64,000 nt of DNA from positions 255,106 to 319,105 of the forward strand of contig NZ_MOOY01000005.1 in the NCBI RefSeq assembly GCF_001931685.1, read 5' to 3'. The position numbers and the translations under genes are program-made. This DNA comes from Pararhizobium arenae (GTDB lineage Bacteria; Pseudomonadota; Alphaproteobacteria; Rhizobiales; Rhizobiaceae). Each line of letters opens with the position of its first letter. The first letter of the stretch is position 1. Positions 9,235 to 19,759 of this stretch are shown one piece after another. The notes below the pieces were generated by a model. It searched no databases. It saw only the letters and a list, made by a program, of their open reading frames with translations, and was not told the origin of the DNA.

Positions 9235-9411
9235 CAATCGGCAATTGCGGCAGGGAATGTGGCGACTTGCCCGCTTTCTGCCGCAAAGTCTTGATTAGCA
9301 ACGGCCTCATCACGTTTTAGCACTCTGTTAACCATAATTGTTGCAATGGAATTAACCGCTTCCGGTTACAGTCTGGCAACACTGAAATTAGACATCCAAG
9401 GAGACCGGCCC

Positions 9412-9936
9412 ATGAGCCGTATTCAAGCCCCGGCCGCAGGCCGCATGAATTCCATCGCTCGCAATCCGGTCATGGTTGCTCTTTTCATGACGCTCGCCAT
9501 TGCCGGCTGCGCCTCGAAGAAGAACCTGCCGAACAGCGCCGGCGAACTCGGCCTCAACGCCGCGACCCCGGGCTCGCAGCAGGACTTCACCGTCAACGTC
9601 GGCGACCGCATCTTCTTCGATACCGATTCGACCTCGATCCGTGCAGACGCCCAGTCGACGCTTGATCGTCAGGCCCAGTGGCTGCAGAAGTACCCGAACT
9701 ACGCAATCACCGTCGAAGGCCATGCCGACGAACGCGGCACCCGCGAATACAACCTTGCGCTCGGTGCCCGCCGCGCTGCCGCGACCCGCGATTACCTCGC
9801 TTCGCGCGGTATCCCGGCTTCGCGCATCAAGACCATCTCCTTCGGCAAGGAAAAGCCTGTCGCCGTCTGCGACGACATTTCCTGCTGGTCGCAGAACCGC
9901 CGCGCCGTCACCGTTCTTGGTGGCGCCGGCATGTAA
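9412..9936 (+). CDS. pal: Peptidoglycan-associated lipoprotein Pal
   Basis: Pal is the outer-membrane lipoprotein that ties the membrane to peptidoglycan. The 174-residue precursor has a lipobox LAIAGC with the acylated Cys at position 33, then a short linker and an OmpA-type domain with FDTDSTSI and the peptidoglycan-binding motif NYAITVEGHADERGTREYN shortened here to its key residues D and R. The ATG at 9412 lies 8 nt after AAGGAG at 9398-9403. A separate promoter is likely in the 177-bp gap after tolB. Confidence 0.97.
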   Translation: MSRIQAPAAGRMNSIARNPVMVALFMTLAIAGCASKKNLPNSAGELGLNAATPGSQQDFTVNVGDRIFFDTDSTSIRADAQSTLDRQAQWLQKYPNYAITVEGHADERGTREYNLALGARRAAATRDYLASRGIPASRIKTISFGKEKPVAVCDDISCWSQNRRAVTVLGGAGM

Positions 9937-9960
9937 TTGCCGCACCCTATCGAAGTCTGG

Positions 9961-9992
9961 AAGGCGGCCCTCAAAGCCGCCTTTCTTTTTTG
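9961..9992 (+). terminator. Rho-independent terminator after pal
   Basis: An 8-bp stem (AAGGCGGC at 9961-9968 with GCCGCCTT at 9976-9983) with a 7-nt loop, followed by a T-rich run. It ends the tol-pal transcript before cpoB. Confidence 0.88.
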
Positions 9993-10114
9993 TCACACTT
10001 TTACCGAACTCCGTTGCTTTTTGACGGCAATTGGAAAACTGTGCGGACAGCGTGCGGGGCCTGATTTCATCTCGGTTCCGCGCGTCATCGAACCCTAAAA
10101 ACAGGTGACATGAC

Positions 10115-11122
10115 ATGAAACATTTTGTCGTGGCGGGCATGATCGGCCTTTCTGCGCTCGCAGGCTTCGGTCAGGCAGCAACCGCCATGCCGCTCTCCGC
10201 AGTGATCAATCGCGTGCTGCATGGCGAACAGCCGGCGGCGAAGCAACCGATCGTCAACGTCCAATCCAGTGACGTCGGACGCATCGGCCAGCTTGAGGAA
10301 CAGATCCGCCAGCTCAACGGGCGTATCGAGGAAATGAGCTTCCAGCTTCTGCAGATGCAGGAACAGATCCGCAAGTTCCAGGAAGACAACGAGTTCCGGT
10401 TCCAGGATCTGGAAAGCGGCAAGTCGGGCACATCCGGCAAGAGCGGTGCACTGGAAACGCCGCGCACCAACGATCAGGCGTCCGTTGCCCCCCAGGCGAC
10501 GGATCGTCAGGCAACCGATCCCAACGCAGGTTTGGGATCGGGTACCGCCTCCGGGACTGCGGGTGCGCCGCCAGCGACCCTCGGCCAGATCATTTTCGAT
10601 GAAAACGGCAATCCGGTTGCCGCCAATCAGGATGCCCCGCCGCTGGACAACGGGCAGGCAAGTCTCGACATCACCCCGCCGGGGGTCGATCAGGGCCTGA
10701 ACACGACGCCGGACACCCAACAGCAGACGGCCGCCCTCGATAATCCGGGCGACCTTTACCAGTCTGCATACGGCCATGTGCTGTCGGGTGACTACAGCGT
10801 GGCGGAAGGCGAGTTCCGCGACTATCTCGATGCCTTCCCGAGCGGCGAGAAAGCGGCTGACGCCAGCTTCTGGATGGGCGAGGCGCAGTATTCGCAGGGC
10901 AAGTACAACGATGCGGCGAAGACCTTCCTCAACGCACACCAGACCTATGGCAAATCGCCGAAGGCGCCGGAGATGCTCTTGAAGCTCGGCATGTCGCTCG
11001 CCGCGCTCGACAACAAGGATACGGCCTGCGCGACGCTGCGCGAAGTCGGCAAACGCTATCCGAATGCCTCGCCGGCCGTGAGCGCCAAGGTGAAGAGTGA
11101 GCAGAGCCGTCTCGCCTGCTGA
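10115..11122 (+). CDS. cpoB: Cell division coordinator CpoB (YbgF)
   Basis: CpoB is a periplasmic TPR protein that couples Tol-Pal with peptidoglycan synthesis at the septum. The 335 residues show a signal peptide cleaved near residue 24 (QAATA), a helical coiled-coil segment with repeated QLEEQIRQL/QMQEQIRKFQ heptads (about 50-95), a low-complexity linker rich in Pro, Asp and Gln, and a C-terminal TPR block (about 210-335) containing AYGHVLSGDY and DASFWMGEAQYSQGKY. Its 3-prime end overlaps the tilS start by 26 bp. Confidence 0.94.
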   Translation: MKHFVVAGMIGLSALAGFGQAATAMPLSAVINRVLHGEQPAAKQPIVNVQSSDVGRIGQLEEQIRQLNGRIEEMSFQLLQMQEQIRKFQEDNEFRFQDLESGKSGTSGKSGALETPRTNDQASVAPQATDRQATDPNAGLGSGTASGTAGAPPATLGQIIFDENGNPVAANQDAPPLDNGQASLDITPPGVDQGLNTTPDTQQQTAALDNPGDLYQSAYGHVLSGDYSVAEGEFRDYLDAFPSGEKAADASFWMGEAQYSQGKYNDAAKTFLNAHQTYGKSPKAPEMLLKLGMSLAALDNKDTACATLREVGKRYPNASPAVSAKVKSEQSRLAC

Positions 11123-12602
11123 GGCAGCAGGCGTGACGGACCCTGTCATCGCCGCAGCGCGTGATTTCCTTCAGCGTTTTTCCGCTCCGGGCATGCTTCT
11201 TGTCGCGATCTCCGGCGGGAGCGACTCCACCGGTCTGTTACTGGCCTTGAAGACGGCCGTCGATGACGTCGGTCGCGGTTTTGCCGTTGCCGCCTGCACG
11301 ATCGATCACGGCTTGCGTGCTGCATCGGCAGAGGAGGCACGGTCAGTCGGCATCCTCTGCGAACGCTTGGGTATTTCGCACAGTATTCGTCGATGGGAGG
11401 GGGAGAAACCGTCCTCCGGTATTCAGGCCGCCGCGCGGGCGGCGCGTTACCGTCTGCTGGCGGACGCGGCAGCCGAGATCGATGCAATCGCTGTCGTCAC
11501 GGGGCATACGGCTGACGATCAGGCTGAAACCATCGCCATGCGAAGCCGCCGTTCCGGTGACGATGCACCGGGGCTTTCCGGCATGGCCGATGCTGTGCTC
11601 TATGATCGATCCGTCTGGATTTTGCGGCCATTCCTCGGATTGACCCGACAGGACATCCGGACGTTTCTTCAGGAGCGCGGCGAGGGGTGGCTTGACGATC
11701 CAAGCAATACCAACCCGGCTTTCGAGCGGGTGAGGGTTCGAAACGCTATTTCACAGAAGGCGCGGCAAGCTCCCTCTTCTCCCCCTGTGGGAGAAGATGC
11801 CCGCAGGGCAGATGAGGGGGCCTTTGCGGCAAACTCGGAGCCAGCCGCCCCCTCATCCGGCGCTTTGCGCCACCTTCTCCCACAGGGGGAGAAGAGGGAG
11901 CTTGCTGCGACTTCCGAGGCCGGCCATCAACGAATGGTGCGCGCGGAACGCATTGCCGAACTTCTGGGCGACGTCTCCGTCGTTGAAGGACTTGTCGCTC
12001 GAATTTCGTCAGCACTGGTCGATCGCATCAATGAGCCAAAGGTACTCGCGGCTATTCTGCTGGTCTCAACGGTCATCGGCGGCGCGGCGCATGTGCCCGG
12101 TCGTGATGCTGCGAAACGCGTCGCCGATTTTCTGGCACAAGGCGAACCCGGCCGGATCACGGCATCCCGCACCGTCTTCGATCGCAGGCGCGACGCCCTT
12201 TATCTCTATCGGGAAAAGCGCAGTCTTCCCGTTACCGTTCTTGACGCTGGAAAGCAGGCGGTCTGGGACGGGCGTTTTGTTGTCGCCAATCGTTCGGCAA
12301 GCGCGGTTTCACTAAGGCCGGCCGCAGGCGTCGAGCTGGAGTCAGCAGAGGCGAGACTCATCGCCGCAGGGGTGCGCCGGGAAATCGCCCGGCGTGCCGC
12401 GCCAGCGGCGCTCGCAGCCGTGGCGATATCCGCTGGAAACAGCGAACAAAACCACGTTATCACCCGCCATATTCCCCCCTACGACACCTTTTTGCCGCGT
12501 TTGGACCTGACACTCGCCAATCGTCTTGCCGCGCTTTTTGGCCGTAGCCGGTATTTGGCTCTCCCGGTTCACGATGTATTGACGGAAATAACGGGTGATT
12601 GA
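11097..12602 (+). CDS. tilS: tRNA(Ile)-lysidine synthase TilS with an inserted repeat-encoded segment
   Basis: TilS converts C34 to lysidine in tRNA-Ile(CAU) so that it reads AUA; it is normally essential. The PP-loop motif AISGGSDSTGLL is at about 38-49 and the block GHTADDQAET follows. The gene starts at a GTG (11097, or 11133), overlapping cpoB. At 501 residues it is long for an alphaproteobacterial TilS. About 47 codons (roughly 224-270) are encoded by a palindromic repeat inserted in frame at 11765-11905, directly after the conserved ERVRVRNAI segment. The reading frame continues on both sides, so the protein is probably made with this extra loop. Whether it is fully active cannot be judged from sequence. 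Confidence 0.93.
   Translation: MSRAVSPAEAAGVTDPVIAAARDFLQRFSAPGMLLVAISGGSDSTGLLLALKTAVDDVGRGFAVAACTIDHGLRAASAEEARSVGILCERLGISHSIRRWEGEKPSSGIQAAARAARYRLLADAAAEIDAIAVVTGHTADDQAETIAMRSRRSGDDAPGLSGMADAVLYDRSVWILRPFLGLTRQDIRTFLQERGEGWLDDPSNTNPAFERVRVRNAISQKARQAPSSPPVGEDARRADEGAFAANSEPAAPSSGALRHLLPQGEKRELAATSEAGHQRMVRAERIAELLGDVSVVEGLVARISSALVDRINEPKVLAAILLVSTVIGGAAHVPGRDAAKRVADFLAQGEPGRITASRTVFDRRRDALYLYREKRSLPVTVLDAGKQAVWDGRFVVANRSASAVSLRPAAGVELESAEARLIAAGVRREIARRAAPAALAAVAISAGNSEQNHVITRHIPPYDTFLPRLDLTLANRLAALFGRSRYLALPVHDVLTEITGD
11765..11905. repeat. RIME-like palindromic mosaic repeat inside tilS
   Basis: A 141-bp element bounded by a perfect 32-bp inverted repeat (11765-11796 and 11874-11905), with a second nested inverted repeat, GATGAGGGGGC near 11811 and GCCCCCTCATC near 11847. 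The look (CTCCCTCTTCTCCCCCTGTG arms) is that of the abundant rhizobial intergenic mosaic elements. The length is 47 codons exactly, and no stop codon falls in the tilS frame, so the coding sequence is preserved. Assignment to a specific RIME class is from memory. Confidence 0.85.
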
Positions 12603-12700
12603 GCGGTTTGCCTTGGCAAGGCGTTCCCTCAACCCTATGTTAGGCGCACAATGCAGCTTCAAATCATTTGCAGTTGCGATGACTGGTTCCGGGGAGTTCG

Positions 12701-14632
<1,932 letters not shown>

Positions 14633-14660
14633 CGCTTGGCCAATTGCTGAAATGAGCAAA

Positions 14661-14688
14661 GCCGCTTCCGGTCGGAGGCGGCTTTTTT
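14661..14688 (+). terminator. Terminator after ftsH
   Basis: Stem GCCGCTTCC / GGAGGCGGC with a short GGTC loop and one G-T pair, followed directly by six Ts. Confidence 0.9.
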
Positions 14689-14958
14689 CATGGCGATCTC
14701 TTTCCAACGGTAACGTCCTGTAACGATTTCTGATGTTAGAACGGGCTGCCGTGACCGCCAATCTATGGCAAGAGTGCGAAACTCGACTGTGCTGTATCGC
14801 TCATTGCCATGCGATCGCGGGTCGTAACGTCAACGATATGAGGTGTCTGCATGCGTTCTGAACCCGAGCGACGCGCAGCCTCGAAGCGAACCAAGCGGGC
14901 GGTTTCAGGCATCAGCAGGCCTTCCGAAACCAGTAACCCGCCTTCGAACGGAGTTGTT
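14689..14958. other. ftsH-glmM intergenic region
   Basis: Together with the terminator this makes 326 bp between ftsH and glmM. Open frames here on both strands lack family resemblance and ribosome sites. It presumably holds the glmM promoter; I see no clear element. Confidence 0.4.
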
Positions 14959-16311
14959 ATGAAGCGCAAATATTTCGGTACGGATGGTATCCGCGGTCAA
15001 TCGAACCTGTTTCCGATGACGCCGGATCTCGCCATGCGGGTCGGTATCGCGGTGGGCACGATTTTCCGCCGAGGCGCGCACCGTCACCGCGTTGTCATCG
15101 GCAAGGATACCCGTCTTTCCGGCTATATGCTCGAAAATGCGATGGTCGCCGGTTTCACGGCAGCCGGTGTCGATGCCTTCGTTCTCGGCCCGATCCCGAC
15201 ACCCGCCGTCGCGATGCTCACGCGTTCGCTTCGTGCCGATATCGGCGTGATGATCTCGGCGTCGCACAATCCTTTCGAAGACAATGGCATCAAGCTTTTC
15301 GGTCCCGATGGCTACAAGCTGTCCGACGAAATCGAGGCGCAGATCGAGGAACTGCTCGATCAGGACCTGTCGGGACAGCTTGCCAAGTCGACCGAGATAG
15401 GCCGGGCCAAGCGTATCGACGGTGTTCATGACCGCTATATCGAGCATGCCAAGCGCACCTTGCCCCGCGATGTGACCTTGAAGGGTCTTCGCGTCGCGAT
15501 CGATTGCGCCAACGGCGCCGCCTACAAGGTTGCTCCGGCGGCTTTGTGGGAACTCGGTGCGGATGTCGTGAGTTTGGGCACCGATCCGAACGGCATGAAT
15601 ATCAATCTCGATTGCGGCTCCACACACCCGGAAGCGCTCTCACGCAAGGTTCACGAGGTTCGGGCCGATATCGGCATTGCGCTGGATGGCGATGCAGACC
15701 GCGTGCTGATTGTTGATGAACATGGAAAAATCATCGATGGCGACCAGCTGATGGCCGTGATTGCCGACAGCTGGGCGGCAGACGGCCTGCTGGCCGGCAA
15801 CGGCCTCGTCGCGACCGTCATGTCCAACCTCGGACTGGAGCGGCATCTGCAGTCCAGGGGGATGGAGCTTTATCGCACGAAAGTCGGCGACCGCTACGTC
15901 GTCGAGCGCATGCGAGAATGCGGGTTCAACCTGGGCGGCGAACAGTCCGGCCATATCGTGATGTCCGATTTCGGCACCACCGGGGACGGTCTGGTGGCGG
16001 CATTGCAGATTCTTGCCTGCGTCAAGCGTCAGAACAAGCCGGTGAGCGAGGTCTGCAACCGTTTCGAGCCAGTGCCGCAAATCCTGAAAAACGTGCGCAT
16101 CTCCGCTGGCAAGCCGCTGGAGGAACCGGCGGTGCGACAGGCGATCGCCGATGCGGAAGCCGAACTCGCCAGAACCGGTCGTCTGCTGATCCGCCCCTCC
16201 GGCACCGAGCCGCTCATCCGCGTGATGGCCGAGGGTGACGACCGCAGCCAGGTCGAGCGCATCGTCGATGAACTGATCTCCGTCATCGGAAACGCACGCA
16301 ACGCCGCCTGA
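14959..16311 (+). CDS. glmM: Phosphoglucosamine mutase GlmM
   Basis: GlmM converts glucosamine-6-phosphate to glucosamine-1-phosphate for UDP-GlcNAc, peptidoglycan and LPS. The 450 residues start [13 protein letters not shown], the standard family N-terminus. The phosphorylated serine S102 lies in [14 protein letters not shown], the metal-binding loop is DGDADRVL at about 243-250, and the sugar-binding loop GGEQSGH and the C-terminal [10 protein letters not shown] are present. The frame is open 36 codons upstream, but the protein homology starts at 14959. Confidence 0.97.
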   Translation: MKRKYFGTDGIRGQSNLFPMTPDLAMRVGIAVGTIFRRGAHRHRVVIGKDTRLSGYMLENAMVAGFTAAGVDAFVLGPIPTPAVAMLTRSLRADIGVMISASHNPFEDNGIKLFGPDGYKLSDEIEAQIEELLDQDLSGQLAKSTEIGRAKRIDGVHDRYIEHAKRTLPRDVTLKGLRVAIDCANGAAYKVAPAALWELGADVVSLGTDPNGMNINLDCGSTHPEALSRKVHEVRADIGIALDGDADRVLIVDEHGKIIDGDQLMAVIADSWAADGLLAGNGLVATVMSNLGLERHLQSRGMELYRTKVGDRYVVERMRECGFNLGGEQSGHIVMSDFGTTGDGLVAALQILACVKRQNKPVSEVCNRFEPVPQILKNVRISAGKPLEEPAVRQAIADAEAELARTGRLLIRPSGTEPLIRVMAEGDDRSQVERIVDELISVIGNARNAA

Positions 16312-16338
16312 TCGGGCTTCGCTCGCGAATACTTCCAC

Positions 16339-16365
16339 GGCCGGGCTTTTGCCCGGCCTTTTTTG
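16339..16365 (+). terminator. Terminator after glmM
   Basis: A perfect 8-bp stem, GGCCGGGC with GCCCGGCC, around a TTTT loop, followed by a T run. Confidence 0.92.
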
Positions 16366-16440
16366 TTGCTGCTCGGATGTTGTTGCTCGTTACTATGAGA
16401 TTTGCGAAATCCGTTAAGAACTACGGTAAATTTTTGTAGT

Positions 16441-16455
16441 TAATCAGGCCTTAAC
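16441..16455. promoter_or_regulatory. Exact CtrA-type box upstream of first omp
   Basis: TTAA-TCAGGCC-TTAA, an exact match to the TTAA-N7-TTAA full CtrA recognition sequence, 87 bp before the omp start at 16542. The ctrA gene itself is in this window at 34394-35092. Binding is predicted, not shown. Confidence 0.7.
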
Positions 16456-16541
16456 CTTTCCTCTTCATGATCCACTTCGACATCAAAATCTGAAGGCCGA
16501 CCTAGCGGTTGACCAAGCAACACAAGTATTGGAGTGGGGCC

Positions 16542-17357
16542 ATGAAGACTATATTGATTGGCGCTGTTGCAGCTATGCTGGGCGGCACCGCAATTTCCGC
16601 TGCGGATCTTTATGAGCCGCCACCGCCGGTCGAACAGCCGGTCGAGTATGTCGAGGCCAGCGGCTGGTATCTGCGCGGCGATGTCGGATATGCGGCAACC
16701 GACCTGCGCGGCGCCCGGTTTTACCAGGGCCCGGGCCGCTACATGCGCGATTTCGACAGAGCCGACCTCGACGACACCTATGCACTCGGCGTCGGTGTCG
16801 GTTATCAGGTCAACAACTATCTGCGTACCGACTTGACGCTCGATTATCTCGGCGAAGCCGACTTCGAAGGTTCTACCACCGGCGCTTGCGGCGTTGCTGC
16901 CGATTGTACGTCGCGTGACACGGCTGCCATCTCCGGCTGGAGCCTGATGGCCAACGCCTATGTCGATATCGGCACCTATGGCGCTTTCACGCCTTATGTC
17001 GGCGCCGGTATCGGTGGAACGCGGGTAAGCTGGGACAAGCTGAGAAACACCAGCTGCGAAACCGGCGATCCGAGCAACTGCGACGATTCGTTCGATCATA
17101 GCGGCCGTGACAAGTGGCGCTTCACCTACGCCCTGATGGCCGGTACCGCCATCGACCTGACCTGCAACCTGAAGGCCGACGTCGGCTACCGCTTCCGCAA
17201 CGTGCTTGGCGGCGATATGTTCGGCTACAACGCCAACAGCGGTCCGGGTTACGACGACGGCATCTACATTCACGAAGCCCGCGCCGGTCTGCGCTATTCC
17301 TTCGGCGGCTGCCAGGAAGCCTATATTCCGCCGGTAGAGCCTGCCGTCTACAAGTAA
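16542..17357 (+). CDS. Outer-membrane beta-barrel protein (Omp25/31-type)
   Basis: A 271-residue precursor with a signal peptide of about 22 residues (MKTILIGAVAAMLGG..., cleavage near ISAAD) and alternating amphipathic strands typical of eight-stranded porin-opacity/Omp25-like barrels, for example GWYLRGDVGYA, YALGVGVGYQV and the C-terminal AGLRYSFGG. The start at 16542 follows GGAGTGGGG. It is a paralogue of the gene 185 bp downstream, sharing the blocks GWSLMANAYVDIGT / GLMANAYVDLGT and WRFTYALMAG / WRFTYAIMAG. It has an exact CtrA box upstream. A small hydrophobic-substrate or structural role is likely; not a classical trimeric porin. Confidence 0.88.
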   Translation: MKTILIGAVAAMLGGTAISAADLYEPPPPVEQPVEYVEASGWYLRGDVGYAATDLRGARFYQGPGRYMRDFDRADLDDTYALGVGVGYQVNNYLRTDLTLDYLGEADFEGSTTGACGVAADCTSRDTAAISGWSLMANAYVDIGTYGAFTPYVGAGIGGTRVSWDKLRNTSCETGDPSNCDDSFDHSGRDKWRFTYALMAGTAIDLTCNLKADVGYRFRNVLGGDMFGYNANSGPGYDDGIYIHEARAGLRYSFGGCQEAYIPPVEPAVYK

Positions 17358-17381
17358 GATCCAGGGTCTTATCGATCTGCA

Positions 17382-17412
17382 AAGGCCGTCCGGGCTCCGG
17401 GCGGCCTTTGTG
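17382..17412 (+). terminator. Terminator between the two omp genes
   Basis: Stem AAAGGCCG at 17382-17389 with CGGCCTTT at 17403-17410, G+C-rich inner part, short T tail. Confidence 0.75.
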
Positions 17413-17430
17413 CGTTTTGGCCCCCTTTGG

Positions 17431-17480
17431 TTAACGATCGTGGTTAACCGCCGGTTAACTCCCCGCTGCGATAGTTAACG
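17431..17480. promoter_or_regulatory. Cluster of four GTTAAC sites including an exact CtrA box
   Basis: GTTAAC occurs at 17431, 17444, 17455 and 17475. The second and third form TTAA-CCGCCGG-TTAA (17445-17459), an exact TTAA-N7-TTAA CtrA box whose spacer is itself nearly symmetrical. It lies 82 bp upstream of the second omp start. Confidence 0.72.
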
Positions 17481-17541
17481 CTCGTAAAGACGGGCGATGC
17501 AGGTGATTCCCTCGCCGTGACGACGTTCCAAGGATGGCAGG

Positions 17542-18351
17542 ATGAACACGCGGCACACACTCCTCAACGCATCGGCGCTGGCCCTGCTGCTTGCCGGTTT
17601 TCCTGCAATGGCGGCGGACGATGAACTGCTCGATGCGCCGGAGGTCACGATCTCGGCGGCGCAAACCCCGGTCGAGGGTTTCTATCTGCGTGCTGATCTC
17701 GGCTCAGCACCGTGGAGCCACGAAGGCGATCCGTCTCTCTCGATCTCCGCGCCGGCACCCGCTGGCCTCGCCGCGACAAGGTTTGACGATGCGCGGTTCG
17801 GCAAGCCGCTTTCAGGCGCTCTCGGCGTTGGTTACCAGTTCAGCGACATGCTGCGCGCCGATTTTACCGCGGATTATTTCCAGAACGATTTTGACGGCAG
17901 CGGGGAAAGCACTTTTGCCTGTGGTGGCGCGGTTGCCGGAAGCACCTGCGGACTGAGCACGAAAGCCGATTACAGCGCTGTCGGGCTGATGGCGAATGCC
18001 TACGTGGATCTTGGCACACTGGCAGGCTTTACGCCTTACATCGGGGCGGGTGCGGGCTCGACGCGCGTGAGCTTCGACGATGTTTCCGTAACCGGCGCCT
18101 GCGTTAGCGGCGTTTGCTCCGGAGGCCCATCCACGACTTACGACTATCAGGGTGAAAGCAGCTGGCGCTTCACCTATGCGATCATGGCGGGCGTATCCTA
18201 TGACGTGAGTGAACGCCTCAAGCTCGACATCGGCTACCGGTATTCCGACGTCGCCGGTGGCGATGTCTTCAAGGGCGCGGATGCGCGTTTGACGGATGAC
18301 GGTCTGCGCCGGCATGAATTCCGCGCCGGTTTGCGACTGGCCATCTGGTAA
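17542..18351 (+). CDS. Outer-membrane beta-barrel protein, paralogue of the preceding gene
   Basis: A 269-residue precursor with a signal peptide ending near AMA at residue 24, then strands that alternate hydrophobic and polar residues, for example GFYLRADLGSA, SGALGVGYQFSDMLRADFTADYF shortened, and a C-terminal FRAGLRLAIW ending with an aromatic residue, as barrel proteins do. It shares several blocks with the omp just upstream, so the pair probably arose by duplication. Four cysteines in two pairs (FACGG..TCGL and GACVSGVCSG) are a shared oddity of the two extracellular loops. Each gene has its own terminator or promoter region, so expression is separate. Confidence 0.85.
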   Translation: MNTRHTLLNASALALLLAGFPAMAADDELLDAPEVTISAAQTPVEGFYLRADLGSAPWSHEGDPSLSISAPAPAGLAATRFDDARFGKPLSGALGVGYQFSDMLRADFTADYFQNDFDGSGESTFACGGAVAGSTCGLSTKADYSAVGLMANAYVDLGTLAGFTPYIGAGAGSTRVSFDDVSVTGACVSGVCSGGPSTTYDYQGESSWRFTYAIMAGVSYDVSERLKLDIGYRYSDVAGGDVFKGADARLTDDGLRRHEFRAGLRLAIW

Positions 18352-18440
18352 ACGGCGGCCGCTTGCCTGTCACCGCAGCGCCAAAAATCTTCTTTACTGC
18401 GACACAAGTTTCTTGACTTCCAGCGCACCTGAGAATATCC

Positions 18441-18493
18441 ACGGCGGCGGGACACTCCTCCCCAACGAGGAGCTATCTATCTGGAAGGATAGC
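18441..18493 (+). ncRNA. serC-motif leader RNA
   Basis: Directly upstream of the serC start there are two consecutive hairpins, CTCCTC/GAGGAG at about 18456-18471 and CTATC/GATAG ending near 18492, the second one next to the ATG. This fits the alphaproteobacterial serC RNA motif, a conserved element found before serC-serA operons. The motif's ligand or mechanism is not established. The call is by appearance and position only. Confidence 0.72.
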
Positions 18494-18495
18494 AG

Positions 18496-19674
18496 ATGGC
18501 GAAGACCGCAAAACCGGACGTCCGTCCGAACAATACCCATTTTTCTTCTGGCCCTTGCTCGAAGCGCCCCGGTTGGACGCTCGAAGCCCTTTCCGACGCG
18601 CCGCTTGGCCGTTCGCACCGCGCGAAAGTCGGAAAGACGAAGCTGCAGCAGGCCATTGATCTGACCCGCGAAATTCTGGACGTGCCGGCGGATTACCGCA
18701 TCGGCATCGTGCCCGCGTCCGACACCGGCGCTGTCGAAATGGCGCTTTGGTCGCTGCTCGGAGAGCGTGGCGTCGACATGCTGGCCTGGGAAAGCTTTGG
18801 CGCCGGCTGGGTCACCGATGTCGTCAAGCAGCTGAAGCTTAAGGATGTTCGCCGCATCGAAGCCGGTTACGGCGAACTGCCGGACCTCACCACTGTCGAT
18901 TTCGATCGCGACGTCGTCTTCACCTGGAACGGCACCACCTCGGGTGTCCGCGTTCCGAACGCCGATTTCATTCCGGCTGACCGCAAGGGTCTGACGATCT
19001 GCGACGCCACCTCGGCCGCGTTCGCGCAAGATCTCGATTTTGCCAAGCTCGATGTCGTCACCTTCTCCTGGCAGAAGGTTCTCGGCGGCGAGGGCGCGCA
19101 TGGCGTCATTATCCTGTCGCCCCGTGCGGTCGAGCGCCTGCTCACCTATACGCCGGCATGGCCACTGCCGAAGATTTTCCGCATGACCTCGGGCGGCAAA
19201 CTCTCCGAAGGTATCTTCAAGGGCGAGACCATCAATACGCCGTCCATGCTCTGCGTCGAAGACTATATCGATGCGCTGCTCTGGGCACAGAAGATCGGCG
19301 GCCTCAAGGCGCTGATGGCGCGTGCCGATGCCAACACCAAGGTCATCACCGATTTCATCGCCGCAAACGATTGGATCGCCAATCTGGCCGTGAAGCCGGA
19401 AACCGCTTCCAACACCTCCGTCTGCCTCAAGATCGTCGACAAGGACGTCGAGGCGCTGGATGCCGATGGTCAGGCTGCTTTTGCCAAAGGCGTTGTCGCC
19501 CTTCTGGAAAAGGAAGGCGTCGCTTACGACATCGGCGCCTACCGCGATGCGCCTTCGGGTCTGCGGATATGGGCCGGTGCGACCATCGAAACCGCGGACA
19601 TGGAAAAGCTCATGCCGTGGCTTTCCTGGGCGTTCGAGACCCAGAAGGCAACGCTTTCGCAGGCTGCTGCCTGA
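18496..19674 (+). CDS. serC: Phosphoserine aminotransferase SerC
   Basis: A PLP-dependent transaminase that converts 3-phosphohydroxypyruvate to 3-phosphoserine, the second step of serine synthesis, and also acts in pyridoxine synthesis. The 392 residues include the N-terminal [12 protein letters not shown] block, a glycine-rich phosphate-binding region near [11 protein letters not shown], and the PLP lysine K194 in [13 protein letters not shown]. This is the longer alphaproteobacterial/archaeal-type variant rather than the E. coli form. It pairs with serA 85 bp downstream. Expression is probably controlled by the leader RNA. Confidence 0.96.
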   Translation: MAKTAKPDVRPNNTHFSSGPCSKRPGWTLEALSDAPLGRSHRAKVGKTKLQQAIDLTREILDVPADYRIGIVPASDTGAVEMALWSLLGERGVDMLAWESFGAGWVTDVVKQLKLKDVRRIEAGYGELPDLTTVDFDRDVVFTWNGTTSGVRVPNADFIPADRKGLTICDATSAAFAQDLDFAKLDVVTFSWQKVLGGEGAHGVIILSPRAVERLLTYTPAWPLPKIFRMTSGGKLSEGIFKGETINTPSMLCVEDYIDALLWAQKIGGLKALMARADANTKVITDFIAANDWIANLAVKPETASNTSVCLKIVDKDVEALDADGQAAFAKGVVALLEKEGVAYDIGAYRDAPSGLRIWAGATIETADMEKLMPWLSWAFETQKATLSQAAA

Positions 19675-19686
19675 CGTGACATGCCA

Positions 19687-19712
19687 AAGGCTTCGCCAGC
19701 AGGCGGAGCCTT
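19687..19712 (+). other. Hairpin between serC and serA
   Basis: Stem AAGGCTTCGCC / GGCGGAGCCTT with one mismatch and a short loop, not followed by a T run. It may be a processing or attenuation signal, rather than a full terminator. Confidence 0.45.
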
Positions 19713-19759
19713 CCATTCCCTAAATTCATCGCTGAACCGTTTTTGAAGGAAGCCCCATC

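Noticed and set aside
6175-9237. A 1020-codon open frame on the minus strand opposite tolQ-tolB
   Set aside because: It is the antisense of four well-identified genes. High GC3 removes stops from this antisense frame. The translation is Arg/His/Gly-rich without family likeness.
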